Shown in pieces: positions 1-5,717 of a stretch of 20,143 nucleotides of DNA. The notes below the pieces were generated by a model, which was not told the DNA's origin, made no database searches, and was given only the letters and a program-made list of their open reading frames with translations. Source of the DNA: a virus. The stretch lies in IMG/VR virus record IMGVR_UViG_3300033153_008732, positions 1 through 20,143 of that record, one strand, 5' to 3'. A program made the position numbers and the translations under genes. Positions within the stretch are counted from its first letter, which is position 1; every line of letters starts with the position of its first letter.

Positions 1-110
1 TTAAAGTGAAACTTCCCATAACCCCCTTTACATATTTGGGCAGTCCAAATCCAGCAACCGTCTGTATTGATTACAAACTTATCTTTAAATCTCTGTGGTA
101 ATTTATCCAT
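1..110 (-). CDS. HNH homing-type endonuclease, N-terminal part (cut by window edge)
   Basis: Reading the minus strand from the ATG at 110-108 gives 36 codons that stay open to the left edge. The peptide starts MDKLPQRFKDKFVINTDG, then has CWIWTA and GGYGKF. It matches, position for position, the start of the complete HNH protein at 8531-8848 (KLPDNFIAKFDIDNQGCWNWTA...GYGRF). This N-terminal module (small residues, CW.W, GYG.F) precedes the catalytic HNH core in many phage-encoded free-standing endonucleases. The catalytic core lies outside the window, so activity cannot be judged. No strong ribosome binding site is visible upstream. The family assignment rests on similarity to two other proteins in this window (3763-4230 and 8531-8848) and is fairly secure despite the short length. 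Confidence 0.72.
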   Translation of the reverse strand, partial: MDKLPQRFKDKFVINTDGCWIWTAQICKGGYGKFHF

Positions 111-161
111 AGTATTATTATAACTACTTTACCTAACAATATCAACACTGATAACTTAACC

Positions 162-257
162 TCCCCTGAACTTTAGGGGAAATCTAACCGCCTGATAAAA
201 AAACCGAAAAAGGTTTAAGGCATTTAACCACACCTTTGGTGTACTTAGGAGAATCTT
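162..257 (+). promoter_or_regulatory. Hairpin-rich leader before the split gene
   Basis: Short inverted repeats are packed together: TCCCCT/AGGGGA (162-167 with 175-180), AAACC/GGTTT (201-205 with 212-216), GGTT/AACC (212-215 with 226-229, which excludes the previous one) and ACACC/GGTGT (230-234 with 238-242). A ribosome binding site TAGGAG follows at 246-251, before the ATG at 258. The first hairpin has no T-tract, so it is a poor terminator. Two helices compete for the same GGTT, which is attenuator-like, but there is no direct evidence of regulation. Confidence 0.35.
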
Positions 258-628
258 ATGAGTAAACGGAATGTTAACAAAACCCTTATCAGCCGACAAA
301 CTTTAGCCGTCGGGGTCAATACCTCTAAACCTCTATATATTGGAGAGAGTACAGCCAGAGTACAGCCCTGTCTCTTCAAGTTATTTGGGAAGGCAGCCCC
401 GCAGCAGAAATGGTTCTACAGACCAGCAACGATAGTCGTATAACCCCCGAAGACCCTGACGCGGGTACTTGGTTCACAGAGCCAACAACCATTAGTGGCT
501 GTGACGCAGGCGTAGCTGATGGAAGCATCGTTCAACACTTTGATAGCATCAATACAGCCTACGCAAGACTACAACTTACGGTAACAACTGCAGGAACTAT
601 ATCCGTATACGGCACCTCTAAAGAATAA
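258..628 (+). pseudogene. Phage virion-associated small protein gene split by an 11-bp duplication
   Basis: Two open frames overlap here: 258-443, with a good ribosome binding site (TAGGAG), and 410-628, in the -1 frame. They join into one sensible 119-residue protein if one copy of the perfect 11-bp tandem repeat at 346-367 is removed. The reading then passes from IGESTA straight into LSLQVIWEGSP and continues to the stop at 626-628. The -1 frame upstream of the second ATG is protein-like (SLQVIWEGSP), so a start at 410 is unlikely. The rebuilt protein (NTSKPLYIGES early, an IWEGSP strand, a TWF segment, and a C-terminal LQLTVTTAGTISVYGTSK strand) resembles small beta-rich proteins of phage structural operons; that is recognition by pattern only. 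Present state could be a broken gene, a switchable one, or a sequencing/assembly error. Confidence 0.62.
346..367 (+). repeat. Perfect 11-bp tandem duplication (AGAGTACAGCC x2)
   Basis: AGAGTACAGCC occupies 346-356 and is repeated exactly at 357-367. Eleven is not a multiple of three, so the second copy moves the reading frame of the surrounding gene. Deleting one copy restores a single frame. Confidence 0.93.
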
Positions 629-638
629 AGGCTGTCTA

Positions 639-1295
639 ATGAGATATTTTATACTCGCTTTTTTTATAACTATAGTCGCGTCTCTTGTCACATATACTGG
701 AACTTCCCAGGCTAACACAAGTAAGTCTTACCTGGACTACGCACAGGACAGGACCGTTCTTGTGTACCGTACCTGTGAGGACGGAGTAGGTGATGGGTGG
801 GGAAGCGGTGTTATATGGGAAGGCAATAAAGTAGTAACTGCGGAACATCTAGTAGATGATAGAGAAGGGTGTACCTTTGCTGTAAGCAGGGCTGGGGAGG
901 ATAGTTATCCTGCCACTGTTGCTAAAGAAGATACAAGAACAGACCTGGCTCTTCTTAATGTGGCACACGATTATGGAGTGACGGTTTCTTTTGCTCGGTC
1001 AAAATTAGGTGAAGCTATAGTGGTAGTAGGTTACCCAGCCCAGCTATTAGATAGGGGTAATCAATACCTATCTATACTATATGGTTACATAAGTACTAAG
1101 AATGTTCTTATTGAAAGTGAAAAAAGATACGTAGATAGGATTAGCGCCCCTATATATTTTGGTAACTCGGGAGGTCCCGTGTTTAATTCAGTAGGACAAG
1201 TAGTTGGTATTGTTAGTGCAGGACATATGCATGTGCAAGGGTATTTCTACACCGCAAGGGGGCACGACATATTGAAGTTCCTCGGGGCACGGTAG
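639..1295 (+). CDS. Exported trypsin/HtrA-like serine protease
   Basis: The 218-residue protein has a signal peptide or signal anchor (hydrophobic residues 3-18, possible cleavage after SQA at 23-25). A chymotrypsin-fold protease follows, with the triad visible in order: His70 in VVTAEHLV, Asp102 in RTDLALL, and Ser177 in GNSGGPVF. The oxyanion-loop glycines are intact, so it is probably active. Cys46 and Cys78 flank the first barrel and could form a disulphide outside the cytoplasm. There is no PDZ domain; length fits a lone protease domain. It starts 10 bp after the split gene, with a modest AAAGG site upstream, and its TAG abuts the GTG of the next gene. Such exported proteases are not core phage functions. 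A role in lysis, virion processing or modifying the host envelope is possible but inferred. Confidence 0.82.
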   Translation: MRYFILAFFITIVASLVTYTGTSQANTSKSYLDYAQDRTVLVYRTCEDGVGDGWGSGVIWEGNKVVTAEHLVDDREGCTFAVSRAGEDSYPATVAKEDTRTDLALLNVAHDYGVTVSFARSKLGEAIVVVGYPAQLLDRGNQYLSILYGYISTKNVLIESEKRYVDRISAPIYFGNSGGPVFNSVGQVVGIVSAGHMHVQGYFYTARGHDILKFLGAR

Positions 1296-1559
1296 GTGTC
1301 CATCAAGGATAGTGAGAAACTCGATGAGCTTTTAGTTATGACTGCGGTAATAAAGGAACAAGTATCCGGCATGTCAGAGGATGTTACTCGGCTTAATAAA
1401 TTTGTATTTGTAGGCAACGGCAAACCCAGCTTAGTAGCCAGGGTTAGCTTAAATGAGTCTGTGTTAGAAGAGCTAGTGTGGTTCAAGAGAGCAGCAATAG
1501 CCGGGTTCTTTACCAGCGTTGTCAGTGTAGGAATACTAGTAGTTTCACTGTTAACATAA
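1296..1559 (+). CDS. Small tail-anchored membrane protein, XhlA/holin-accessory-like
   Basis: GTG start directly after the protease stop (TAG then GTG), 87 residues. The N-terminal half is charged and helical (residues 3-35, potentially coiled coil), and the C-terminus is one hydrophobic segment (about 66-87, AAIAGFFTSVVSVGILVVSLL). A coiled-coil head with a C-terminal membrane anchor is the layout of haemolysin XhlA-type phage proteins, which act with holins, but no diagnostic motif is visible. The TAA overlaps the next ATG as TAATG, so it is translationally coupled. Its position after an exported protease suggests a membrane or lysis-related module. The start could lie further downstream, but the tight spacing favours the GTG. 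Confidence 0.6.
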   Translation: MSIKDSEKLDELLVMTAVIKEQVSGMSEDVTRLNKFVFVGNGKPSLVARVSLNESVLEELVWFKRAAIAGFFTSVVSVGILVVSLLT

Positions 1560-1732
1560 TGTTACCTATTTTTTTAGCGACGAAAGATAAATACAACATC
1601 TTGATAATGCTAAAAGATAATTTAGACACAGGAAAAATAGACATGAATACATTTAATGCAGGTATAGAAATACTCTTCTCCTCTAAAGAAGAGATGAACA
1701 GAGTATGTAAGATAGAAGGGGGAATATTATAA
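1559..1732 (+). CDS. Small coupled protein of unknown function (57 aa)
   Basis: A longer frame begins at 1478, but the ATG at 1559 overlaps the upstream stop (TAATG) and gives a compact 57-residue protein beginning MLPIFLATKDKYNIL. Its own stop overlaps the next ATG (1732) in the same TAATG manner. It is sandwiched in a three-gene coupled chain, which is good evidence that it is translated. The sequence is mixed-charge and probably helical; FNAGIEILFSSKEEM has the feel of a short EF-hand-less helix pair. No family is recognised. Confidence 0.58.
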   Translation: MLPIFLATKDKYNILIMLKDNLDTGKIDMNTFNAGIEILFSSKEEMNRVCKIEGGIL

Positions 1733-2538
1733 TGTCTAAAGGACCATACGCAGACAGGGTAAGTAAGTGGAGGGCGGATAATGTTGATTTCTCTGTAGCC
1801 CTTGCCGCTGGTAAGTTTCCAGGCTGGTCTGTCCTCCACAAGTTTGGGTCTAACCCGGCAGTCGGAACAGTTATTGAAGATGTTTGGGCTATAGGAGGGG
1901 CTTATGTATTTCCCTCAACTGCTTCTTTGTTAGAGGTTTTTAGTACTGAGGCTGGCGATACCATACTGGGCACAGGAGCCAGGACAATAGAAATTCAAGG
2001 CTTAGATGCTACTGGCGCGGAGCAAAGTGAGATTATAGAGTTGGATGGGGTTGGAGTTGTGTCTTCAGCCAAAAGCTACCTAAGAGTATCTAGAGCTTTT
2101 ATCTTAACGGCAGGAACCTACTCTGGCGGAGCCGCCGGAGATATTGAAATACGTATAACAGGGGCTGGCGCCAGCCAGGGTATTATATTACACACTTACG
2201 ACGCAGCGGCTTGGAACCTAGGACAGACTACGCTTGGTAGATATAGTGTACCTTTAGGTAAGACCGCTTTCTTAAGAAGATTAGAGGTTGAGAATGAGGC
2301 AAGTAAAGATGCAGATATATTTGTTTATCAGAAAAAAGACATACTTAATGTTACAGACTTTACTGCTCCTAGAGTGTTCAAAATATTCGCCGGTGTATCA
2401 GGAGGAATAAATGTGGTCTTCGAGGCTCCGGTTAAGCTCGACCAATTGACTGACATCTTCGCCAAGGCGGCTATTTCTAGTGGTAGTGGGAAGATAACCC
2501 TTACTATGGAGATACTTTTATATGACGGCGTGATATAG
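1732..2538 (+). CDS. Phage virion structural protein (beta-rich, 268 aa)
   Basis: The 268-residue protein lacks signal or membrane segments and is rich in Gly, Ala, Ser and Thr with alternating hydrophobics, as in beta-sandwich virion proteins. The segment GKFPGWSVLHKFGSNPAVGT (residues 28-47), followed by W..GG.Y.FP and GTGARTIEIQGLD, is a pattern I associate with a conserved structural protein of short-tailed and related environmental phages. The exact place in the virion (capsid decoration, tail or fibre) is not shown by the sequence. It is the last gene of the left plus-strand cluster, coupled to the gene before it by TAATG, and followed by a bidirectional terminator. Ribosome binding site GGGGG/AAGG lies at about 1717-1724. 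Confidence 0.68.
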   Translation: MSKGPYADRVSKWRADNVDFSVALAAGKFPGWSVLHKFGSNPAVGTVIEDVWAIGGAYVFPSTASLLEVFSTEAGDTILGTGARTIEIQGLDATGAEQSEIIELDGVGVVSSAKSYLRVSRAFILTAGTYSGGAAGDIEIRITGAGASQGIILHTYDAAAWNLGQTTLGRYSVPLGKTAFLRRLEVENEASKDADIFVYQKKDILNVTDFTAPRVFKIFAGVSGGINVVFEAPVKLDQLTDIFAKAAISSGSGKITLTMEILLYDGVI

Positions 2539-2586
2539 CGTATTAGCCGCTCAGCAAAAATATTGAAAAACCGTTTAGGACAAATA

Positions 2587-2627
2587 AATACCCCGGTAGA
2601 CCTATGAGTCCATCGGGGTATTGTTTT
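2587..2627. terminator. Bidirectional intrinsic terminator between converging operons
   Basis: A 9-bp stem AATACCCCG/CGGGGTATT (2587-2595 with 2614-2622) with an 18-nt loop is followed on the plus strand by TTGTTTT. On the minus strand the same stem runs into TATTTATTTG. It sits between the plus gene ending at 2538 and the minus gene ending at 2675, where both operons need to stop. Confidence 0.82.
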
Positions 2628-2674
2628 CCAAACTTATTTTATTTTAATCTATAATTACAACAGCTTACAGCTTT

Positions 2675-3244
2675 CTACTGTTCCGAAGATTCGGAAACTA
2701 TTCCCATCTCCTCAATCAACTGTTCGATGGGGTGCATGTCTTCATGCTTAATATCGTAATTAACACACGCCGTAGTGAATTTCTTTCGCGGTGGAACAAG
2801 TTCTAACTTACTAATTTCCTCCCTAGTTAAATAACCAACAACTACTATTGAAGCTCTATGAGCTATTCTGTCTTCTCCATCAAGATATGCAAAGATGTAT
2901 ATGTCAGATTTGAGTGATGAACGTCCACTTCCATACACACCTTTGAAAACTGCTGCACCATAATTTCTCATGCTGCATTTAATATCTACCTTCAGACCAC
3001 AAATCTCAAGGTCACTGCCCCTATCCCCGCCGTGCCTATACTCGTAGTCAGGCTCCTCTACTTTAAACATCTCTGACACTACCAACTCTGAAATCTTACT
3101 AACCCTCTCAATCCTGTTAGGGTCATTTCTATCATTGCCAATGCCCTTTCCGTAAGCACCTGGTTTCTTTGAGCCCCAGGTATTTTTAGAATAATCAACA
3201 CACTTTAAGTAATCGGAAACACTCACCTCTTTCCGTATAGACAT
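2675..3244 (-). CDS. PD-(D/E)XK nuclease-like protein
   Basis: The 189-residue soluble protein has a helix ISELVVSEMF (51-60), then GSDLE (Asp78) and a hydrophobic strand ending VDIK (Asp87, Lys89). The order helix with Glu, D, about 9 residues, DxK is the catalytic signature of the restriction-endonuclease-like fold. In full families this cleaves DNA using Mg2+; here I see only the motif. Later hydrophobic strands (DIYIFAYLDG; ASIVVVGYL) fit the core sheet. A good AGGAGAG site precedes the ATG and overlaps the stop of the upstream gene (TAG at 3255-3253), so it is the last gene of a coupled minus-strand operon. Candidate roles are host-DNA degradation, recombination or a restriction-type activity; none is proven. 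Confidence 0.6.
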   Translation of the reverse strand: MSIRKEVSVSDYLKCVDYSKNTWGSKKPGAYGKGIGNDRNDPNRIERVSKISELVVSEMFKVEEPDYEYRHGGDRGSDLEICGLKVDIKCSMRNYGAAVFKGVYGSGRSSLKSDIYIFAYLDGEDRIAHRASIVVVGYLTREEISKLELVPPRKKFTTACVNYDIKHEDMHPIEQLIEEMGIVSESSEQ

Positions 3245-3252
3245 TTTCTCTC

Positions 3253-3495
3253 CTAGTTATATGGTTTTATTGAAAGCTTTTTAATTGCTGATTCTCTGAG
3301 TAGGGCGACTTCGTCACCATCCATACCCATCATCTTTGCCGCTGCATCAATACCTTTACCACACGCTGCTAAGCAGATGTACTGCTTCTCAAGACCGTTA
3401 AGTACTTTAATCCTCTTCAACACTGCTTCAGGAAGGGGCTTGTCCCTCTTCACTGCCTGGTTGCTCTTGACACTGGTTCTTGTAGTTGTTGCCAT
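3253..3495 (-). CDS. Small LuxR/sigma-region-4-type HTH protein
   Basis: This 80-residue protein has a basic N-terminus (residues 1-27) and a helical domain, LNGLEKQYICLAACGKGIDAA, continuing through AKMMGMDGDEVALLRES to AIKKL. The spacing (L..LE...I.L.A.G, then A..MGM....V......A..KL) is that of LuxR-type or sigma-region-4 helix-turn-helix domains, with DEVALLRESAIKKL as the recognition and following helix. It therefore probably binds DNA. The start is preceded by AAAGAGGAAC, and its ATG overlaps the stop of the upstream gene (TAATG). A natural target would be the divergent promoter region at 4236-4365, which contains a 14-bp palindrome; that is inference. It could also be a structural helical protein without DNA binding. 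Confidence 0.52.
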   Translation of the reverse strand: MATTTRTSVKSNQAVKRDKPLPEAVLKRIKVLNGLEKQYICLAACGKGIDAAAKMMGMDGDEVALLRESAIKKLSIKPYN

Positions 3496-3749
3496 TATTT
3501 GTTCCTCTTTAGGTTCTCTACGGTTGCTAGGAATTCATCCTCATTGTTTATTCGCTCGTACATTCTGATTTGAAGTAATCTAGAAGATAAGTAGATACTT
3601 AAATCTAAAGCTTCTTCGAGGGCTTCTGTTACTAAGTCCCTAGAATCTAATGCTAGGTCTAAGCTACCATACTGGTTGTAGCCTCCCTCTAGTCGTTCTC
3701 TCATAAGTCTCATGACCTTAGGCTCGTCCTTGTAATCTTTGCTATCCAT
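3495..3749 (-). CDS. MazG-like all-alpha NTP-pyrophosphatase-type protein
   Basis: This 84-residue all-helical protein has the pattern MRERLEGGYNQYG (15-27) and then RDLVTEALEEALDLSIYLS. The EALEEALD block (E..EE..D on one helix face) resembles the Mg2+-binding motif of the MazG/dUTPase-like all-alpha pyrophosphohydrolases that clean or bias nucleotide pools. It is shorter than typical MazG proteins and may be a minimal version or a non-catalytic relative. AAGGATAG lies about 8 nt before the ATG. It sits 13 bp after the HNH gene, and its stop overlaps the start of the HTH gene. Confidence is moderate because only one motif block is visible. Confidence 0.48.
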   Translation of the reverse strand: MDSKDYKDEPKVMRLMRERLEGGYNQYGSLDLALDSRDLVTEALEEALDLSIYLSSRLLQIRMYERINNEDEFLATVENLKRNK

Positions 3750-3762
3750 AATGCTATCCTTG

Positions 3763-4230
3763 CTATATTGTTATAAACATCTTCGCTATTGTTGCTTTAT
3801 CTTCTTCAATCTCGTCTGTTGTAATTCCATCAAAGTCAGTATCATACTGTTCACATATGCTTTCTAATCTAGCTCGATGCTCTTCTCTATACCTATTTAA
3901 CTTTGTCCATCGTTTCCTTCCCCGCCTAATATTTTCAGCGTTTGTAACTTCTTCGAGGTGGAGAGGGTTACAGCATGCCTTAGAGCACGGAGCGTTCCTA
4001 GGACCAGGGTTCATTAAGTAATGGTCCATGACTAGCCCCTCAGTTAGAGGCGCCTTTAGGAGGCTGTACGTAAGTCTATGGGTTAACCATTCCTGGCTGT
4101 TGAAATAAACTCTACCATAACCATTTTCTTTACGTGCATCCCAAATCCAGCAGCCGTGCTCATTTATAGAGATTGAGGCTTTCAGCTTCTCAGGGAGTTG
4201 TGAAAAATCTCTTTGTTTCGTTGCTTTCAT
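3763..4230 (-). CDS. HNH endonuclease (free-standing homing type)
   Basis: The 155-residue protein has the N-terminal CWIWDARKENGYGRVYF module, then THRLTYSLL and EGLVMDH, then CCNPLHLEEVT and ENIRRG. The catalytic core (His of MDH, Asn of CNP, His of PLHL) is present. Compared with the copy at 8531, the loop between DH and CNP is longer (YLMNPGPRNAPCSKAC) and there is an extra acidic C-terminal tail of about 45 residues. HNH nucleases of this type cut DNA and often spread between phages. It is the first gene of the minus-strand operon. The promoter at 4236-4265 would start transcription about at its ATG, implying a leaderless or very short-leader transcript. Confidence 0.87.
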   Translation of the reverse strand: MKATKQRDFSQLPEKLKASISINEHGCWIWDARKENGYGRVYFNSQEWLTHRLTYSLLKAPLTEGLVMDHYLMNPGPRNAPCSKACCNPLHLEEVTNAENIRRGRKRWTKLNRYREEHRARLESICEQYDTDFDGITTDEIEEDKATIAKMFITI

Positions 4231-4235
4231 AGTGT

Positions 4236-4265
4236 ATTATGCATATAACTATCACTATTTGTAAA
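4236..4265 (-). promoter_or_regulatory. Minus-strand sigma70-like promoter for the 4230-2675 operon
   Basis: Read on the minus strand: -35 TTTACA (4265-4260, 5/6), an 18-bp spacer, and -10 CATAAT (4241-4236, 5/6). The expected start is near 4229, essentially on the ATG of the HNH gene. Confidence 0.55.
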
Positions 4266-4312
4266 GGTAAATGTAGGAATATATATTTATTTTGTTTATT
4301 TGCAAATAATAC

Positions 4313-4341
4313 TTGACAAACCCTTACTTTGGCATTACTAT
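4313..4341 (+). promoter_or_regulatory. Strong sigma70-type promoter driving the structured RNA and sigma gene
   Basis: A perfect -35 TTGACA (4313-4318), a 17-bp spacer and -10 TACTAT (4336-4341, 4/6). The predicted start is at about 4348. It is divergent from the promoter at 4236-4265 and is the best consensus promoter I see in the window. Confidence 0.75.
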
Positions 4342-4347
4342 TAAAAA

Positions 4348-4820
4348 GTAGACTATTTAAATAGTACTGGGTTTATTGAGGACACACCTTCACCAGTATC
4401 AGCCCAAAGAAGGGAACGGCGTTAGCGAGAGCGAGTCAAGTAAAGACAAGGAAGAGTGTTATATGTGAACATCATCATATACTTCCGGGAGCAGGCAACT
4501 AAATGTGGACCCCGAGCAATGTGCAGGACAACATAGATAGTGTAAGCCCAATAACCGACGATGCAAGGGTTATTAAAGGTTAACGAAGATTAGTACCTTT
4601 CAGGTTGAACTGATAAAACAAAAACTATAAGTTTAGTACACTTATAGTTCGTCTAGGCTAAGGGGATAGGATGGATAAATACTAATTATGGTATATACCC
4701 CTCTTAAACCGATGTTTAATCCTTAATCTTCGTAAGAAGATACTTTAACCCTAGGCAGTGAAACGGACGACGGGCAGTACCGATTCTACCTTGTGTATCT
4801 AAACTAGTCTAAATACACTG
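4348..4820 (+). ncRNA. Large structured RNA or leader of unknown family (about 470 nt)
   Basis: No convincing reading frame exists here, but helices are dense. Those I can pair by eye: 4364-4370 with 4393-4399; GGAAG/CTTCC 4450-4454 with 4482-4486, continued by TATATG/CATATA 4460-4465 with 4476-4481; 4550-4556 with 4568-4574; AAAGGT/ACCTTT 4575-4580 with 4595-4600; a 10-bp hairpin 4623-4632 with 4640-4649; AGGGG/CCCCT 4661-4665 with 4698-4702, enclosing 4679-4684 with 4689-4694; TTAAAC/GTTTAA 4704-4709 with 4714-4719; GTGTAT/ATACAC 4793-4798 with 4813-4818. The loop ACGAAGATTA (4583-4592) is perfectly complementary to TAATCTTCGT (4724-4733), a 10-bp pseudoknot. A consensus promoter lies just upstream. 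I could not match it to RNase P, tmRNA, a group I or group II core, or any riboswitch. It may be an independent RNA or the leader of the sigma gene. Confidence 0.68.
4352..4365. promoter_or_regulatory. 14-bp perfect palindrome at the start site (candidate operator)
   Basis: ACTATTTAAATAGT is self-complementary over 14 bp and lies at about +4 to +17 of the predicted transcript. A dimeric repressor bound there would block the plus promoter. It could instead form the very first hairpin of the RNA. The small HTH protein encoded divergently (3253-3495) is a candidate binder. Confidence 0.45.
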
Positions 4821-4987
4821 TGTGGATATAGTGGTGCTCTTCCTCCGCTACGCTGCGTCGAGTGAAGGAATTCTTTACAAGAATTTAAATCGGGTAGAAA
4901 TAGAACTTAGGCTCTTTCATAATATAGGTATTGTTATATACTATCTTTTGCCAGAGCTACGTGCACAGTCTTTAACCAGGGAAAACC
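4821..4987 (+). other. Gene-free stretch between the structured RNA and the sigma gene
   Basis: This segment holds a perfect 7-bp inverted repeat with a 3-nt loop (AATTCTT/AAGAATT, 4869-4875 with 4879-4885) and AT-rich sequence with a TATACT box near 4938 lacking a convincing -35. A 67-codon GTG frame (4822-5025) crosses it but has no ribosome binding site and overlaps the sigma start. I see no T-tract terminator, so the upstream promoter can plausibly read through into the sigma gene. Confidence 0.4.
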
Positions 4988-5716
4988 ATGGAAAACCAGA
5001 AAAGAAAAACCTTATTCAACGATAACAAGGAGTTAGCGGAATCACTAGCGTCCCGTTTTACAAACAATTCTGTCGAACTCGACGACCTGAAGCAAGAATC
5101 TCTACTCGCCTTGTGGGTAGCTACAGACAAATTTGACGAGACCCGCAGCACAAACTTCTCTATGTATGCGTACTATGTAATCCTCAGCGCCATCAAAGAT
5201 TATATGTACCAGAATAAAAGCATAGTGTCTACTCCTCAATGGATAGGCAGAATTCAACATTATCTAAAACAAATCAAAACTCTTGTTGAAAGTGCTGGAA
5301 TCCTGGAGGACCAGGACTGTTGTATAGAAGAGTTTCTAGCAACACCATCACACCCCTTAGAGGAGCTTCTAAGCTTCGAAGACAGGGATAAGTTGCACGA
5401 GCTTAAGAGCTACATAAGAACCTATGCAGCGTCCGACGAAGCCTACACGGCTGCTGTAGAGAAGGCTAAGGAAGTACCCTACGTCAGGAGCCTTAAGGAG
5501 GAGGACATTACCTATAAGATAGAGTTGCCCCTCTCCGTAGACATCCACGAAGCATTAAATTCACTGGGAATTACATCGTCAGCAATATATAGACTTAAGC
5601 TGGCAGGGTATACCTACAAAGAAATCAGTGAAAAAACTGGAATTAGTAAGACAAAAGTGTATGATTTATTGAAAGAAGCGAAGCAAACCCTTATAAGCAA
5701 ATATGGAGAAGAGTAA
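4988..5716 (+). CDS. Phage RNA polymerase sigma-70-family factor
   Basis: The 242-residue protein carries a region-2-like segment at residues 28-83 (ELDDLKQESLLALWVATDKF, then F.MYAYYVILSAIKDYM) that would bind host core polymerase and the -10 element. A variable linker (about 90-185) follows, and then a region-4 helix-turn-helix at about 187-238 (YTYKEISEKTGISKTKVYDL) for -35 contact. Regions 1.1 and 3 are not evident, as in small alternative sigma factors. A CCAGGGAAAACC leader gives a weak AGGGA site before the ATG. It lies downstream of the strong promoter at 4313 and the structured RNA. The next gene starts 2 bp after its stop. The likely role is redirecting host polymerase to phage middle or late promoters; candidate targets are the recurring boxes at 6180, 7337, 7708 and 8159. 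Confidence 0.82.
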   Translation: MENQKRKTLFNDNKELAESLASRFTNNSVELDDLKQESLLALWVATDKFDETRSTNFSMYAYYVILSAIKDYMYQNKSIVSTPQWIGRIQHYLKQIKTLVESAGILEDQDCCIEEFLATPSHPLEELLSFEDRDKLHELKSYIRTYAASDEAYTAAVEKAKEVPYVRSLKEEDITYKIELPLSVDIHEALNSLGITSSAIYRLKLAGYTYKEISEKTGISKTKVYDLLKEAKQTLISKYGEE

Positions 5717-5717
5717 T

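Noticed and set aside
410-628. Independent 72-aa gene starting at ATG 410
   Set aside because: The same frame is clearly protein-like upstream of that ATG, no ribosome binding site precedes it, and the 11-bp duplication explains the split better.
4348-4820. Group I or group II intron, RNase P or tmRNA as identity of the structured RNA
   Set aside because: I could not find the paired core elements of a group I intron, a domain V of group II, the conserved RNase P boxes or a tRNA-like end. There is also no interrupted gene on either side.
4822-5025. 67-codon GTG frame running into the sigma gene
   Set aside because: No ribosome binding site, overlaps the real sigma start in another frame, and follows directly on a hairpin; composition is not protein-like.
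4313-5716. Programmed host-like 6S RNA or anti-sigma RNA reading of the structured segment
   Set aside because: 6S RNA has one long open-promoter-like hairpin; here there are many separate helices and a pseudoknot. The link with the sigma factor is by position only.
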